NCBI RefSeq assembly: GCF_002188465.1
Contig: NZ_NINW01000020.1
Coordinates: forward strand, 50,288 to 114,287
From: Pigmentiphaga sp. NML080357
GTDB taxonomy: Bacteria > Pseudomonadota > Gammaproteobacteria > Burkholderiales > Burkholderiaceae_B
Reading direction: 5' to 3'
Length of the DNA: 64,000 nt
The translations under genes were made by a program, and so were the position numbers. The notes beneath the pieces were generated by a model. That model made no database searches, was not told the origin of the DNA, and saw only the letters and a program-made list of their open reading frames with translations. Below are positions 8,274 to 17,549 of the stretch, one piece after another; within the stretch, counting starts at the first letter, position 1; each line of letters starts with the position of its first letter.

Positions 8274-8768
8274 TTACAGCAGGCCGGACTCCGCAAAGGA
8301 GAACGGGGCACCCTGGCCGACGATGATGTGGTCCAGTACCCGCACATCGATGAGCGCCAGCGCGACCTGCAGTTGCTGGGTCAGCATGCGATCCGCGCTC
8401 GACGGTTCGGAGATGCCCGAGGGGTGCTGGTGGCTGAAGACCACCGCGGCGGCATTCAACTCCAGCACACGCTGCGCGACGACACGCGGATAGACCGATG
8501 TCGAGTTGATCGTGCCCCTGAACAACGGCTCGTAGGCCAGCACCTGGTGCATGCTGTCCAGGAACACAGCGGCGAATATCTCATTGGGCTCAGCGACCAG
8601 TTTCAGACGCAGGTAGTCCCGCACAGCGGCCGGTCGGCTGAGGCACGGTCCAGCTTTGAAGATCCGTCTCTCCAGCAGCACGATGGCTTGCTGGATGATC
8701 CAGTCCTCGTGTTGGGTAGCGATGGCGGAAAGCGACTCCAGGTAGGAGTCATTGACGACGAAAGACAT
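8274..8768 (-). CDS. radC: RadC-family JAB/MPN protein
   Basis: A 164-residue RadC core without the N-terminal helix-hairpin-helix region. The metalloprotease-like JAMM motif is intact: H-x-H-P-S-G (HQHPSG) followed by SSAD, giving two His and one Asp for zinc, plus the family end DVRVLDHIIVG. RadC copies on ICEs and phages have no proven repair role. ATG 8768 follows GGAGG. It interrupts the mating module and has its own leader RNA upstream and its own terminator downstream, so it is an independent transcription unit. Confidence 0.88.
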   Translation of the reverse strand: MSFVVNDSYLESLSAIATQHEDWIIQQAIVLLERRIFKAGPCLSRPAAVRDYLRLKLVAEPNEIFAAVFLDSMHQVLAYEPLFRGTINSTSVYPRVVAQRVLELNAAAVVFSHQHPSGISEPSSADRMLTQQLQVALALIDVRVLDHIIVGQGAPFSFAESGLL

Positions 8769-8902
8769 GGCGAACCTCCAGACGGTGAGATCGGAGGGCG
8801 CGCGCCCTGGGAGGGCAAGCCCTCCTGGGGAACGAACAAGGTGCATCCATCACCGCGGTAGCGGTGATCGTTCGCGGCCAGGACGCGAGGCGAACGGGTT
8901 GC

Positions 8903-8979
8903 GGTCAGCGCAGCGGACTGCGCCGTAGCCTTGAAGACCGGGGCTACCTGGGCATGTCGCCGACGACGTCGGCAGGCAT
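8903..8979 (-). ncRNA. structured leader, radC-type RNA motif, copy A
   Basis: Minus-strand element about 130-210 nt upstream of radC. It contains hairpin GCCGAC-GTC-GTCGGC-like at its 5' side, then GTAGCC pairing with GGCTAC around GGTCTTC, then GCGCAG pairing with CTGCGC. Four other copies in the window keep the same layout with compensating base changes in the stems. The 5' hairpin overlaps the last codons of the DsbA-like gene (MPADVVGDMPR). I believe it matches the radC RNA motif known from 5' UTRs of mobile-element genes, but this needs a covariance-model check. Confidence 0.68.
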
Positions 8980-9708
8980 TTCCGATGTGGGTGTGGTGGC
9001 GGGATCGCCGGCGGCGAGCATGTCCATGGCTGACAGCAAGGCATCGCCCTCGATCGGACCCTGCAGCAGGATCGCCTTGCCGCTTTCGCGATCGTGCAGC
9101 CGCAGCGACGGCGTGGCGGTCACGCCGCTGTTCGTGGCTTCCGCAGTTTGGGTACGAATCGCCGCGTCGGGCCGCTCGCTCGCGATGCACTGCTCGATGG
9201 CTGGCGTCAGGTCGGGGTAGCGCAGGTCCTCGGGCAAGCCCTGGCCGTCGCTGCGCGTGTGGGCATATACCCACTCGACGGCTTGCCAGAAGGTGGCATG
9301 CCCGCCGGCTTCGCCGGCGCATTCCGCCAGACGCGCTTCGGCAGAAGCGGCCGGTTCATGTGCGGCCAACGGCAGGTGGTGCCATTGCAAGGCCACGTCG
9401 GCATTGCCGGCCACCCAACGTTTGAGCACAGGGAAATAGGACCGGCAGAACGGGCATTCGAGGTCCGCGTACAGCGTCAGTGTGAAACGACCTTCCGGAT
9501 TGCCCATCTGCCACGGAGGCCCTGCCACCTGTGTCTCGCTGACTGGCGCCGAAGTCTGAGGTGTGGACCCGCCTGGCGAACGGGACACGAGCCAGATCAG
9601 CAGCAGCGCAACCAGCACTGCAGCCAACGCCCACGGCCAGCGGGTCCCCCAGCGCCGACGGCGGAACGCCTGCACCTGCATCGGGATGGAAGGATGTTTG
9701 TGTTCCAT
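8944..9708 (-). CDS. membrane-anchored DsbA-family thioredoxin-fold protein
   Basis: A 254-residue protein with a basic N-terminus, one membrane anchor (residues about 25-44, WPWALAAVLVALLLIWLV) and a periplasmic thioredoxin-like domain. Its active site CPFC lies within LYADLECPFCRSYF, and it has a cis-Pro-type ATPSLRL loop. It probably forms or isomerises disulfides in the many Cys-rich exported subunits of this conjugation system. ATG 9708 is preceded by GGAGAA; longer in-frame extensions upstream overlap the ATPase gene and are not needed. Its last 11 codons double as the 5' hairpin of the radC leader RNA. Confidence 0.82.
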   Translation of the reverse strand: MEHKHPSIPMQVQAFRRRRWGTRWPWALAAVLVALLLIWLVSRSPGGSTPQTSAPVSETQVAGPPWQMGNPEGRFTLTLYADLECPFCRSYFPVLKRWVAGNADVALQWHHLPLAAHEPAASAEARLAECAGEAGGHATFWQAVEWVYAHTRSDGQGLPEDLRYPDLTPAIEQCIASERPDAAIRTQTAEATNSGVTATPSLRLHDRESGKAILLQGPIEGDALLSAMDMLAAGDPATTPTSEMPADVVGDMPR

Positions 9709-9721
9709 GGCGTTCTCCGGC

Positions 9722-12617
9722 TTACGACAGTTCCAAGGCGGGCGACTCGATGCCGCGTGCCTGGTCGATCTTCTCGGCCACCTTGAAGGCGGCTTCCAGC
9801 TCGGTGCAGCCGTATTGCTGCATGAGCTGGTAGCGCTCGGCCTTCTCCTCGGGTTCGGTCTGCGCAAGCGCGAGGTAAAGGCTCGGCGGCACCGCGCGGA
9901 ACAACACTTCCATCGACTTCGACAGGATCACGCCCTCGGTGAATTTCCCCCCCCTCCTTGCGCGCAGAAAGCATCAGCGCTTTCTGCGCTGGTGAGAGTT
10001 CACGGAAGCGTGCAATCTTCTCGACCTCATCGGGCGGCATCGACAGGCAGATCCACCACTCAATCATGTTGAGCATGGGCTCTGCGGCACGCGGCAGGTC
10101 GTCGATGTTCTGGGTCGCCAGCCAGAACCAGGCGCCCAATTTGCGCCACATCTTGGTAATTTTCACGACGTAGGGCGCGAGCAACGGGTTCTTCGTGATG
10201 ATGTGGCCTTCGTCGGTCACATTGATGATCGGACGACCCAGGTACTGGTCGCGCTCGGCGATGTTGTTCACCGTGCTGATCAGGCTGATGTAGGCGATGG
10301 AGAGCTGCGCGTTGTAGCCCTCGCGGGCATAGGTCGCCAGATCCACCAGCGTGATGTCGGCCTCGGGCCACGGCGTGCCATCGCGGTCGAACATCTCGCC
10401 ATCGGTGCCTTGGCAGAACATGTCCATCGCGTCCGCCATCTCCAGCAGCCGCATGCGCCGCATCTCGGGAAGCGTCGAGTCCTGACCGCGGGCGCGCAGC
10501 GCGTTGCGCACGTCGCGAGTGAGCACCGTGCGCTTCTCAGCCACGCAGTGTTCGGCGGCGTCGAGGATGCACTGGCGGATCAGCGAACGGTCGGCCCGCG
10601 TCATCCGGGCTTCCTCCTTGTCCTCGCCGCCGGTGATCATCAGCCGTGCCGTGATCTCCAACTCGCCCAACACGTCACGCTGTTCGTCTGCCTCCATGAC
10701 CGAGGCATCCGGTGGCAGGTCTTCGTCCAACGCATCGGCATCGAGCGTCTGCACGTCGCTGGGTGTTTCGATCAGCCGGCGGGCATCCGCGAACGGTGCC
10801 AGGCTGATGCCCGATCCGGGGGCCAGCTTGACCCGGTTCACCGTCAGGCCCAGGCGCCTGGCGAAGTCGCTGAACAGCCCGAAGCTGTTGCCGGCTTCCA
10901 CGATGAAGAGGCGCGGCCGGTAGATGGCCGTGACCTGGTTCAGCAGGTTGTTGAGCGTGGCGCTCTTGCCCGAGCCGGTGGGGCCGAACAGGAATAGATG
11001 GGCATTCATCTGCCTGTCTAAGCGGTTCAGCGGATCAAACGTGATCGGCCCGCCACCGCGGTTGAAGAACGTGTTGCCCGGATGGCCCGTACCCTGGCTG
11101 CGACCCCACGCCGGCGAGAGATTCGCCACATGCTGGGCGAACATCAGTTGGGTGAACCAGTTTCGCCGATCCTGCGCGGGGTTGTAGCAGCACGGTAGCC
11201 AGCGCAGATAGCTGTTGAGCGGCGCGACTTCATCGTCCTCGCGAACGGGCTGCAACCCCGCGTTGAGCATCACGTTGGCGAGGTCCAGACCGCGCCGGTC
11301 AAGCTCGGCTTCGTCGCGTCCGCGCAGATAGAAGGCCAGCGTGCCGCGGTAGAGTTTGTGCGCGCTGCCGATGAGCGAGCGCGCCTCCTGCACGTCCTTG
11401 AGCGTCTGCTCCGATGCCAGTGTTTCGCCGACTGCCTTCTTCGCCAGGTGGTTCAGGTGCGATTCGAGAATGTCCTGGGGCGTCGCCACCATGGTCAGAC
11501 ACATCGTCGTGTCCTCGGGCATCTGATCGAACAGCGTGTTGATCGCATCGCCCTTGCGGGTTTCGCCAGTCAGGTGTCCCGTTCCGGGCGGCATGCGCAG
11601 CCGGTCAGTGACCAACACACGGTGCGGTATGCCGTCGAAGTGCCAGGTGCCATGCTCCACGTCCGAGCGTGGCTGGCTGAAGAAAAGCCGCTGGCTAAAA
11701 TCCCGCCCGCTCGCCAGTTCGATCTCGCCAGCCTCGGTGTCGGCGGGGTAGCGCGCGAACGCATAGAAGCGCTCCCGGTCCTCGACCCCAGGCCCGAGCA
11801 GCGTCGGACGCGGGTTGAACCAGCGCAGCAGCCAGTCATGGACGTCTGCCGCACCCAGGCGGCGAGCCTGGATGCCGGCGTTCGCCAGCCCGCCGCACAG
11901 GCGGTCGCAGACGATGTTCAGCATCTGCTCGGGTGTCTGGCCCCGGCGGTTTGCCTGGCCCTGTCCTTGTCCGGTCACGCGGCGATAGACGACCATGCGC
12001 ACACGCCTCGTCTGGCCGCGCCAGCGCAAGCGTGTGACCACCGTGTCCTGGAACAAGCCACCGGGCTTGGCCACCGCGCGCAGATGGTGGGCAAAGAACC
12101 GCAGGTAGAACTCCGTGAACACCGTGCCACGGGCGCGCGGCTGCACGTAGTCGCGCAACGTCTGCATGTACTGGTCGAAGCTCGGTTCGTCCTGGGCGTA
12201 GAGCTGCAACACCCAGGGGTTCTCGTCCAGTTCATCGAAGCTGTCCTGGAGCGCGTTTTCTAAGGCGTCGCGGGCGTGCGCGAGCCAGCCGGGTTCCCGG
12301 CCCTCGGTCCCCAGCGGCACCAGCTCGAAGAAGGCGGCCACCGATTGGCCGTCCTCCAGGAGCATCGATTTCGACTCGGGCAAGAACTCCACCCAGGGCA
12401 GCAGTTCCACGAAGGACGGTGCGACGTCGTACAGCGCCTGCTCGTCGGCCTCCGTCGCCGGCTTGCGGCCCCGGACTGCCGAGCCGGGTTCGGGGATGCC
12501 GACCTGCCGCAAGGCCTCGACGTGGCGCTGCCAGCCGTCCGGCTGCTCATCATCACCAGCGCCGGATGCGGCCAGCTTCGGCGCGGCCGGCTTAGGCCAG
12601 GGAAGTTTCCACCGCAT
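9722..12617 (-). CDS. VirB4/TraC-type conjugation ATPase, PFL_4706 family (TIGR03744), apparent frameshift
   Basis: The energising ATPase of the type IV secretion system, about 963 residues when two frames are joined. The first frame (from ATG 12617) carries Walker A GPTGSGKSA, a Walker B-like region IINVTDEGH and the helical segment ending ALMLSARKEGG. The reading then slips at a run of eight G on the minus strand (about 9947-9954). With seven G it would continue KFTEGVILSKSMEVLFRAVPPSLYLALAQTEP and end ESPALELS at 9722, the normal family C-terminus. As read, the first frame runs on unrelated sequence to 9597. This is either a sequencing or assembly error in the homopolymer or a genuine slipped or phase-variable tract; the rest of the module looks functional. 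The start overlaps the lipoprotein gene by one base. Confidence 0.85.
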
Positions 12618-13066
12618 CAGTAGGCCTCCACGCGCTCGCCTGGCATGGCGTACTGGATGCGCTGGTTGAGCGGGAAGACCGTCGTGTAGCCCGGCACCGG
12701 CACGGGGTCCGTGCCCGCCAGGTGCGGATACACGTACATGACGAGATCGGGATTGGGCAGACGCTGGAACTGGCGGTGGACCTCATTGCGCGCGGTGCGC
12801 GTGTAGCGCATCTGCTCGACGGGTGCGACCTGCACGTCGGCGTCGGTCAGGGGCCGACGCAGGCTCTGGCGCGCATCGAGCAGCTGGCGGCCGGCGTTCC
12901 GTCCGGCTGCGCCACCGCCGTCGCCGGCCTCCTGCTGCCAGATGTCCATCATCGTGCGGTCACCGTGGGTCAGCAGCTTTTCCTTGCTGGTGGCGCAGCC
13001 GCCAAGCACCGCGACGGCGAGGGCCAGTGCCAGGCCACGGGCCAGGTTAGTCAAGTTCGAGTGCAT
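12617..13066 (-). CDS. ICE lipoprotein (TIGR03751), TraV/VirB7-like
   Basis: A 149-residue lipoprotein: signal sequence LALALAVAVLGGC with the lipobox Leu-Gly-Gly-Cys at about residue 24. A soluble part containing RNEVHRQFQRLPNPDLVMYVYPHLAG and ending in VFPLNQRIQYAMPGE follows. The family occupies the VirB7/TraV position, tethering the outer-membrane core complex. The stop overlaps the ATPase start (ATGA). The start lies 20 bp inside the end of the VirB10-like gene. Confidence 0.85.
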   Translation of the reverse strand: MHSNLTNLARGLALALAVAVLGGCATSKEKLLTHGDRTMMDIWQQEAGDGGGAAGRNAGRQLLDARQSLRRPLTDADVQVAPVEQMRYTRTARNEVHRQFQRLPNPDLVMYVYPHLAGTDPVPVPGYTTVFPLNQRIQYAMPGERVEAY

Positions 13067-14465
13067 GGCTTTCTCCTGCGCGGTGATCGACCTTGCGGCC
13101 TTCGGGATCGAAGTCGATGGCGAGCGGCTTTTCGAGGTGGACGGCAACCTTGGCGCCGGGCTGGACATAGACGGCGGCGAACGCCTGGCCGTACAACTTG
13201 TTGACCCAGGCCGACATGTCCCGCACGCCGCCCGCCAGAATCTGGCCGACCGCTTCCTGGCCGGTGATGCCCACGGTGCCGATGGAGCCGTCCGAGCCGA
13301 CATAGGACATGCGGCCGCTGTCGCTCTCGATGAGTGAGGCCACACCGGCGCCGGCCGCGGTGATCAGGGCCTGCGAGCCGAGGTATTGCTGGGCGTTGCT
13401 GCGCCGCTCGCCGCTGACGCAAGGAATGCCGTGGGGATCGCTGATCCAGCCCAAGCCATCGCGCTGTTGGTTGTTCTGCTGGTTGCCCTCGCGGTCTTCG
13501 GGGATCGTGCGAATCGTGCCGTCGTGGAAGACGAACGTGATGCTGCGCACCTGGCCGCGCACGCACGAGAGCGTCCAGTCGCCCGAAGCGGTGCCGCTGA
13601 ACACGGCGCCGGCCACGTCGGGAATGTCGATGCCATTGGCGGTCAGGTTGTCCGGCCCGACCAGAACTTTGAACGGATAGGGATCGTTGACCGTGCCGTC
13701 GATCGGCACGCGGCCGATCAGCGCTGTCATGGCGACCGAACCCATGAGCGTGGAGTTGGTCGGCACGGTGTAGACCGGCTTGGCACTCTTGACCCCGGCG
13801 GCGCGGGCGCCCGCGTTGGCCACGGTTTCCGCAGTGGTTTCGAGCGTGCTCTGCGCCGGGCCGAAGCTCGTGGGGAAGCTCATGCCGCCGCTCGCGCCAC
13901 GCCCCCCGTTGCGCCCCTCGGCGGGCTTTGCGTCGTCCGGCTCGACCCACCGCACGCCGCCCTCCATGCCTGCCTCGTCGCCGCCCTGCAGCCCCAGGCC
14001 CACGGGCAGGTCCGCATGGCCGCCGCCGCGCCCGCCGATGCTGTCCAGACGCCGCTGCAGGTCGGCGAGCAGCCCTTCGGTCTGCTGGCGCGCGCTGGCC
14101 GCCTGCTCTTGGTCGCGGCGCAGGTTGGACCGCTCGGATTCGAGCGCCGAGTTGATGCGCTGGTCGATGGAGTTCTCGCGCTGGCGCAGTCGCTGGTTCT
14201 CTTCACGCTGCGACTTGTTGTCCGAGAGCGCGGTCTGAAGCTCGGTGCGCAACTGCTTCACTTGGGCAACGAGCGTCGCCACGGTGTCGCGCGGGGTGTC
14301 GCCTTCGATGCCCAGCGCCTTCATTTCATCGGGCGTGAGCTGGGCGCCGTTGTCCGCCGCGGGTGGCGCCGTGCTGCCTCCACCCGAGAACAGCCGGATA
14401 CCGACGAACAGCACCAGGATGGCAACAGGGATCATCAGCCACTTGAGCAGGCCGTTACTGCGCAT
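13047..14465 (-). CDS. ICE protein, PFL_4705 family (TIGR03752), VirB10/TraB-like
   Basis: A 472-residue inner-membrane-anchored periplasmic protein: one N-terminal membrane helix (MIPVAILVLFVGIRLF), a long coiled coil (residues about 65-145, with runs such as LRQRENSIDQRINSALESERS), then a beta-rich C-terminal domain with Cys pairs (LSCVRG and GIPCVSGERR). This is the architecture of TraB/VirB10 scaffold proteins that span the envelope. It overlaps the VirB9-like gene before it and the lipoprotein gene after it, consistent with a core-complex sub-operon. Confidence 0.87.
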   Translation of the reverse strand: MRSNGLLKWLMIPVAILVLFVGIRLFSGGGSTAPPAADNGAQLTPDEMKALGIEGDTPRDTVATLVAQVKQLRTELQTALSDNKSQREENQRLRQRENSIDQRINSALESERSNLRRDQEQAASARQQTEGLLADLQRRLDSIGGRGGGHADLPVGLGLQGGDEAGMEGGVRWVEPDDAKPAEGRNGGRGASGGMSFPTSFGPAQSTLETTAETVANAGARAAGVKSAKPVYTVPTNSTLMGSVAMTALIGRVPIDGTVNDPYPFKVLVGPDNLTANGIDIPDVAGAVFSGTASGDWTLSCVRGQVRSITFVFHDGTIRTIPEDREGNQQNNQQRDGLGWISDPHGIPCVSGERRSNAQQYLGSQALITAAGAGVASLIESDSGRMSYVGSDGSIGTVGITGQEAVGQILAGGVRDMSAWVNKLYGQAFAAVYVQPGAKVAVHLEKPLAIDFDPEGRKVDHRAGESHALELD

Positions 14466-15366
14466 GGCGGGCCTCCTTGGTGTTCTCGTCGCCGTCCGGC
14501 TGCGGCAGATGCACGGCCGGGTCGAAGCGGTGAATCGCCGGCAGCAGCGACTGCGCGAGACCGCGGCCGCGCGTGACCAGGTACAGGACGGTCGTGTCCT
14601 CGGGCGTGCCGCGCGGGCCCAGCGCCTCGTGCTGGAAGGTGGCGGTGAGGAAATCGCCTTGCAGCACGCGCGGGTCGAGCGTGATCCAGCCGCCGCTGCC
14701 GTTGGTTAGGCGCACGGCAGTGACCCACTGGTCCTCCAGGCGCCACGACGCGAGTGCGACCGCGCGCACGGGCAGCGTTGGCATCAGTGTGTCCAGGTCG
14801 AGGTCGCGGGGCAGGTTGACCCGCATGACGCCCGGAAGCGGCTCGACGGTGCGCAGCGGTGCGTAGAGGTTCTGCGCGGCGAAGCGCGTCAGCACGACAG
14901 GGACCGGAGTTTCGCGCCGCGCGGTCCGCGCACCTGCTTGGCCCTGGGCGCGTGCCGGGGCCTCGGCACTGTCGGCCTGCTCGCCATAGCGTCCCGGTGC
15001 GCTGTCACCCTCGACGATGCGCACCGGCTCCAGCTCGGCTTCCCCGTCCTTGGGTGGTTCGGCTGCGATGTCCAGCAGGATCAGCGCGCCCGTGTCGGCG
15101 TCCTGCAGTTGCAACCGCGTGGGCTCGATCGGCTCGCTGGCGCGCAGGTACACCGCGCCCCCCGCACTCTGCACGCGCAGGCGTTCGCCCACGCCCGCGG
15201 GCACGCCCACGCGCACGTTGCGGTCGATGAACACGATGCGTTCCTGACCGACCTTCAGCGGCACTGCCAGTGGCATGCGTTCCCAGCGCAGGATTTCCAC
15301 TGCATGGGCGACGGGTGCCGCGGCCACGGCCAGTAGCCCCAGCAGCGCGAGTACAGGGTGCTTCAT
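14455..15366 (-). CDS. ICE protein, PFL_4704 family (TIGR03749), TraK/VirB9-like
   Basis: A 303-residue secreted protein with a clean signal peptide (cleavage near AHAVEIL). The N-terminal half has the family's ERIVFIDRNVRVGVP region and beta-rich segments to about residue 105. A low-complexity linker (about 115-150) and a C-terminal domain ending RFDPAVHLPQPDGDE follow. By position and architecture it is the secretin-like core component pairing with the VirB10- and VirB7-like products of the adjacent genes. Confidence 0.85.
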   Translation of the reverse strand: MKHPVLALLGLLAVAAAPVAHAVEILRWERMPLAVPLKVGQERIVFIDRNVRVGVPAGVGERLRVQSAGGAVYLRASEPIEPTRLQLQDADTGALILLDIAAEPPKDGEAELEPVRIVEGDSAPGRYGEQADSAEAPARAQGQAGARTARRETPVPVVLTRFAAQNLYAPLRTVEPLPGVMRVNLPRDLDLDTLMPTLPVRAVALASWRLEDQWVTAVRLTNGSGGWITLDPRVLQGDFLTATFQHEALGPRGTPEDTTVLYLVTRGRGLAQSLLPAIHRFDPAVHLPQPDGDENTKEARHAQ

Positions 15367-16055
15367 GGGGTGTTTCCTCCTTGAGGCGCTTGCGGAGACA
15401 GGCCACTCGGCGCCGGGCGCGTCGGCTCCGGTGCACTGATGCGCTGGGGCGCGCCGTCGTAGCAGTCCAGCGCCAGGCCGAACGGGTTACGGGCGGGATC
15501 GACGTCCACCCGCGTGACCTTGATCGGATAGCGCACCAGGGCGCGCTTGACCTGCTCGGCGCCGTAGTACTCGTCCGCCGTGATGTCCAGCGTCACCACC
15601 CAGTCGCGATCGGACACGGTGCGCACGCGCGCCGTGGGGTCGTCGCCATAGCCGCGGCCGGGAATCTCGTAGATGCCGCGCACGCGCTGACGCAGCTCGC
15701 CCGTGGAGCGGCGGTAGTCATAGTCCGCCCGCAGGAAGGCCTGGCAGGACGGGGTGAGGTACGGCGAGAGCGTGTGGAGGTTGCGCGAGTAGTCTTCCTC
15801 GCCATTGGTTGGCCAGCGGTTCAGCGTCTGGAACACGTAGAACGTGAACGCATAGACCGATTCGGGCGGCACTTCCCACCACTTGCGGGTACTGCCAGAG
15901 CGCAGGTCGGGCGGGACGTGGATGGTCAGGTCGCGCGGCGCGCTCCACCAGCCGCCGCCCATGACCAGGGCGACGACGACCAGCGCGCCCGCGGCCAGCC
16001 GCAAGGTCTTGATGTGCGCCTGCAGGTGGGTGATCTCGTTTTTGAAGCGGCTCAT
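15363..16055 (-). CDS. ICE protein, PFL_4703 family (TIGR03746), TraE/VirB8-like
   Basis: A 230-residue bitopic protein. A short cytoplasmic N-terminus (MSRFKNEITHLQAHIKTLR), one membrane helix (about 19-36) and a periplasmic domain rich in aromatic residues (TRKWWEVPPESVYAFTFYVFQTLNRWP) resemble TraE/VirB8 nucleating proteins. It ends in a Pro-rich tail. The start is the ATG at 16055; longer reading in the same frame crosses the neighbour's gene. It overlaps both neighbours by 4 bp. Confidence 0.85.
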   Translation of the reverse strand: MSRFKNEITHLQAHIKTLRLAAGALVVVALVMGGGWWSAPRDLTIHVPPDLRSGSTRKWWEVPPESVYAFTFYVFQTLNRWPTNGEEDYSRNLHTLSPYLTPSCQAFLRADYDYRRSTGELRQRVRGIYEIPGRGYGDDPTARVRTVSDRDWVVTLDITADEYYGAEQVKRALVRYPIKVTRVDVDPARNPFGLALDCYDGAPQRISAPEPTRPAPSGLSPQAPQGGNTP

Positions 16056-16450
16056 CGCATGCTCCTGCGGGTGGACCAGAAGCCCGAGCGCGAGATCAGC
16101 ACATGGCCACCCACCCAGCCGGCCATCAGCGGATGGCGCGTGGCGATGCGCCATTGCAGTTGCCGATACAGCCAGGTGTCGGGACGCCCACGCTTGAGGC
16201 GGCGCAGGATGCCGCCGCCGATGAAGACGCCGAGCGCCACGCCCAGGACGACGAAGGTCGGCGCCAGCGCGATCGTGCGGAACACCCAGGACAGCGGCGC
16301 GCCGACCAGCAGGCCGGCGGCACCGGACAGGCCGCAGCAAATCCAGAGTTCGTCAGCGGTGAGGCCGCGCACCACAACGGGATGGCGGTTGAGCCGGTGC
16401 GGAAGGAAGGTGACCGTTCCGTCCGCACGGACGTGCTGCTGCTCGGACAT
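16052..16450 (-). CDS. ICE membrane protein (TIGR03750), TraL-like
   Basis: A 132-residue protein with the N-terminal motif VTFLPHRLNRHPVVVRGLTADEL and two membrane helices (about 38-58 and 62-82), then a basic tail with RRLKRGRPDTWLYRQLQWRIA. This TraL/VirB3-like layout is conserved between the pilin-like and VirB8-like genes of these ICEs. It probably assists pilin insertion and ATPase docking. Confidence 0.83.
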   Translation of the reverse strand: MSEQQHVRADGTVTFLPHRLNRHPVVVRGLTADELWICCGLSGAAGLLVGAPLSWVFRTIALAPTFVVLGVALGVFIGGGILRRLKRGRPDTWLYRQLQWRIATRHPLMAGWVGGHVLISRSGFWSTRRSMR

Positions 16451-16461
16451 ACCGGCCTCGC

Positions 16462-16821
16462 TTACAGGATGCCGGTGGCTTCGGTGAGCAGCCAGATGCC
16501 GATCACAAGCAGCACGGCGCCGATAGCGACCGTGAGGCCGAACTGGCCCCACGTCTTGCGGCCGGTGTGGATCTCCGCGTAGGTCCCGTAGGCGTGGTAG
16601 CAGACGCCGATGAACATCGACGCCACCACCAGCAGGGCCACGAGCATGATGATGTCGTAGCCGTAGTTGCGGATCGTCTCCATGATGCCGTTGCCGGTGC
16701 CGCGCGTGGGGTTCTCCAATTGCGGCAGACCTTGCGCGAACGACAGCGCCGGCAGCGCGGCGGCGCCCAGGGCCACGGCGGCGCGCTGGGCAAAACGGGA
16801 AGTGAGGTTGCGGTTGTGCAT
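16462..16821 (-). CDS. ICE membrane protein, PFL_4702 family (TIGR03745), pilin-like
   Basis: A 119-residue protein: signal peptide (cleavage near SFAQG), a short hydrophilic part containing PTRGTGNGIMETIRNYGYD and two hydrophobic helices (about 57-76 and 92-112) joined by a short polar loop. This is the size and topology of VirB2/TraA-type pilin precursors. It lies directly upstream of the TraL-like gene. Best candidate for the conjugative pilus subunit in this module. Confidence 0.8.
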   Translation of the reverse strand: MHNRNLTSRFAQRAAVALGAAALPALSFAQGLPQLENPTRGTGNGIMETIRNYGYDIIMLVALLVVASMFIGVCYHAYGTYAEIHTGRKTWGQFGLTVAIGAVLLVIGIWLLTEATGIL

Positions 16822-16837
16822 GGTCGGGCCTTTCAGG

Positions 16838-17071
16838 TCAGGACAGAAGGAAGAAACTCAGGACGAGGTACATCGCGACGAAGCGGATGCAGACGCCGAG
16901 GAACTGGCGCTGGTTGAGGCGGCTCTCGGACCACCCCACGTAGGCCGTTCGGATGGCCCAGACGCCCCACACGAGCAGGACCGCGAACACGACGCCGACC
17001 AGAACGGTCGCCATCGCGGAAGGCGCGATACCGCTGTTGGCTTGAAATGCCGAGACCTGGGCGCCGTTCAT
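16838..17071 (-). CDS. ICE membrane protein, PFL_4701 family (TIGR03758)
   Basis: A 77-residue protein with two hydrophobic segments (about 17-40 and 62-76) and the family signature VGWSESRLNQRQFLG between them. It is of pilin-like size without a classical signal peptide. The start overlaps the end of the RAQPRD gene. Probably a small structural or assembly membrane protein of the mating apparatus. Confidence 0.82.
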   Translation of the reverse strand: MNGAQVSAFQANSGIAPSAMATVLVGVVFAVLLVWGVWAIRTAYVGWSESRLNQRQFLGVCIRFVAMYLVLSFFLLS

Positions 17072-17451
17072 TGCTTGCCCTCCGCAGTCGTCGCCGGCAG
17101 CGGCTCGGTCGCCCGTTCGGTGCGGTATTCGCCGGCCAGTTCGGAGGGGGCGCGCGGTTGAGCGCGCGATGGCGTCAGGTGAAATTGGATGCCGGCGCGC
17201 ACGCGCGCCAAGTCAGCCTGGAGCCGCGGGTAATCGAAGTGGTAGCGCTCGCCCGGTGTGATGGGGGTATGCGCGGCGCTGTCCGCGACGGTGCGTTCCA
17301 GCGCGTCGAGCTGGCGCAGCGCGGCGACCAACTCCTGGCGCTGCGCCGGGGACTCGGCCAAGGCCATCGGGGACCGGCCCAGCACGAGGGCCGTCACGAG
17401 AAAAGTGGGCACGCCGCGATGCGCGGCGCGCAGCCAGATCGAAGCCAACAT
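17068..17451 (-). CDS. RAQPRD-family ICE protein (TIGR01690)
   Basis: A 127-residue exported protein named for a conserved C-terminal motif. It has a signal peptide (cleavage near ALAES), then QRQELVAALRQLDALERTV and the motif region PSRAQPRAPSELAGEY. In this copy the final Asp of the RAQPRD motif is Ala. The gene overlaps the PFL_4701-family gene by 4 bp. The family's role is unknown beyond strict association with this conjugation system. Confidence 0.83.
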   Translation of the reverse strand: MLASIWLRAAHRGVPTFLVTALVLGRSPMALAESPAQRQELVAALRQLDALERTVADSAAHTPITPGERYHFDYPRLQADLARVRAGIQFHLTPSRAQPRAPSELAGEYRTERATEPLPATTAEGKQ

Positions 17452-17549
17452 CGCGCCATTCCTGTGTGATCAGCAATGGGTTGATCGTGGAGATCAGGGC
17501 TGTTTCAGGCCGCAAACAATAGGAACCCGGAAGCGACCGGATTGATGGC

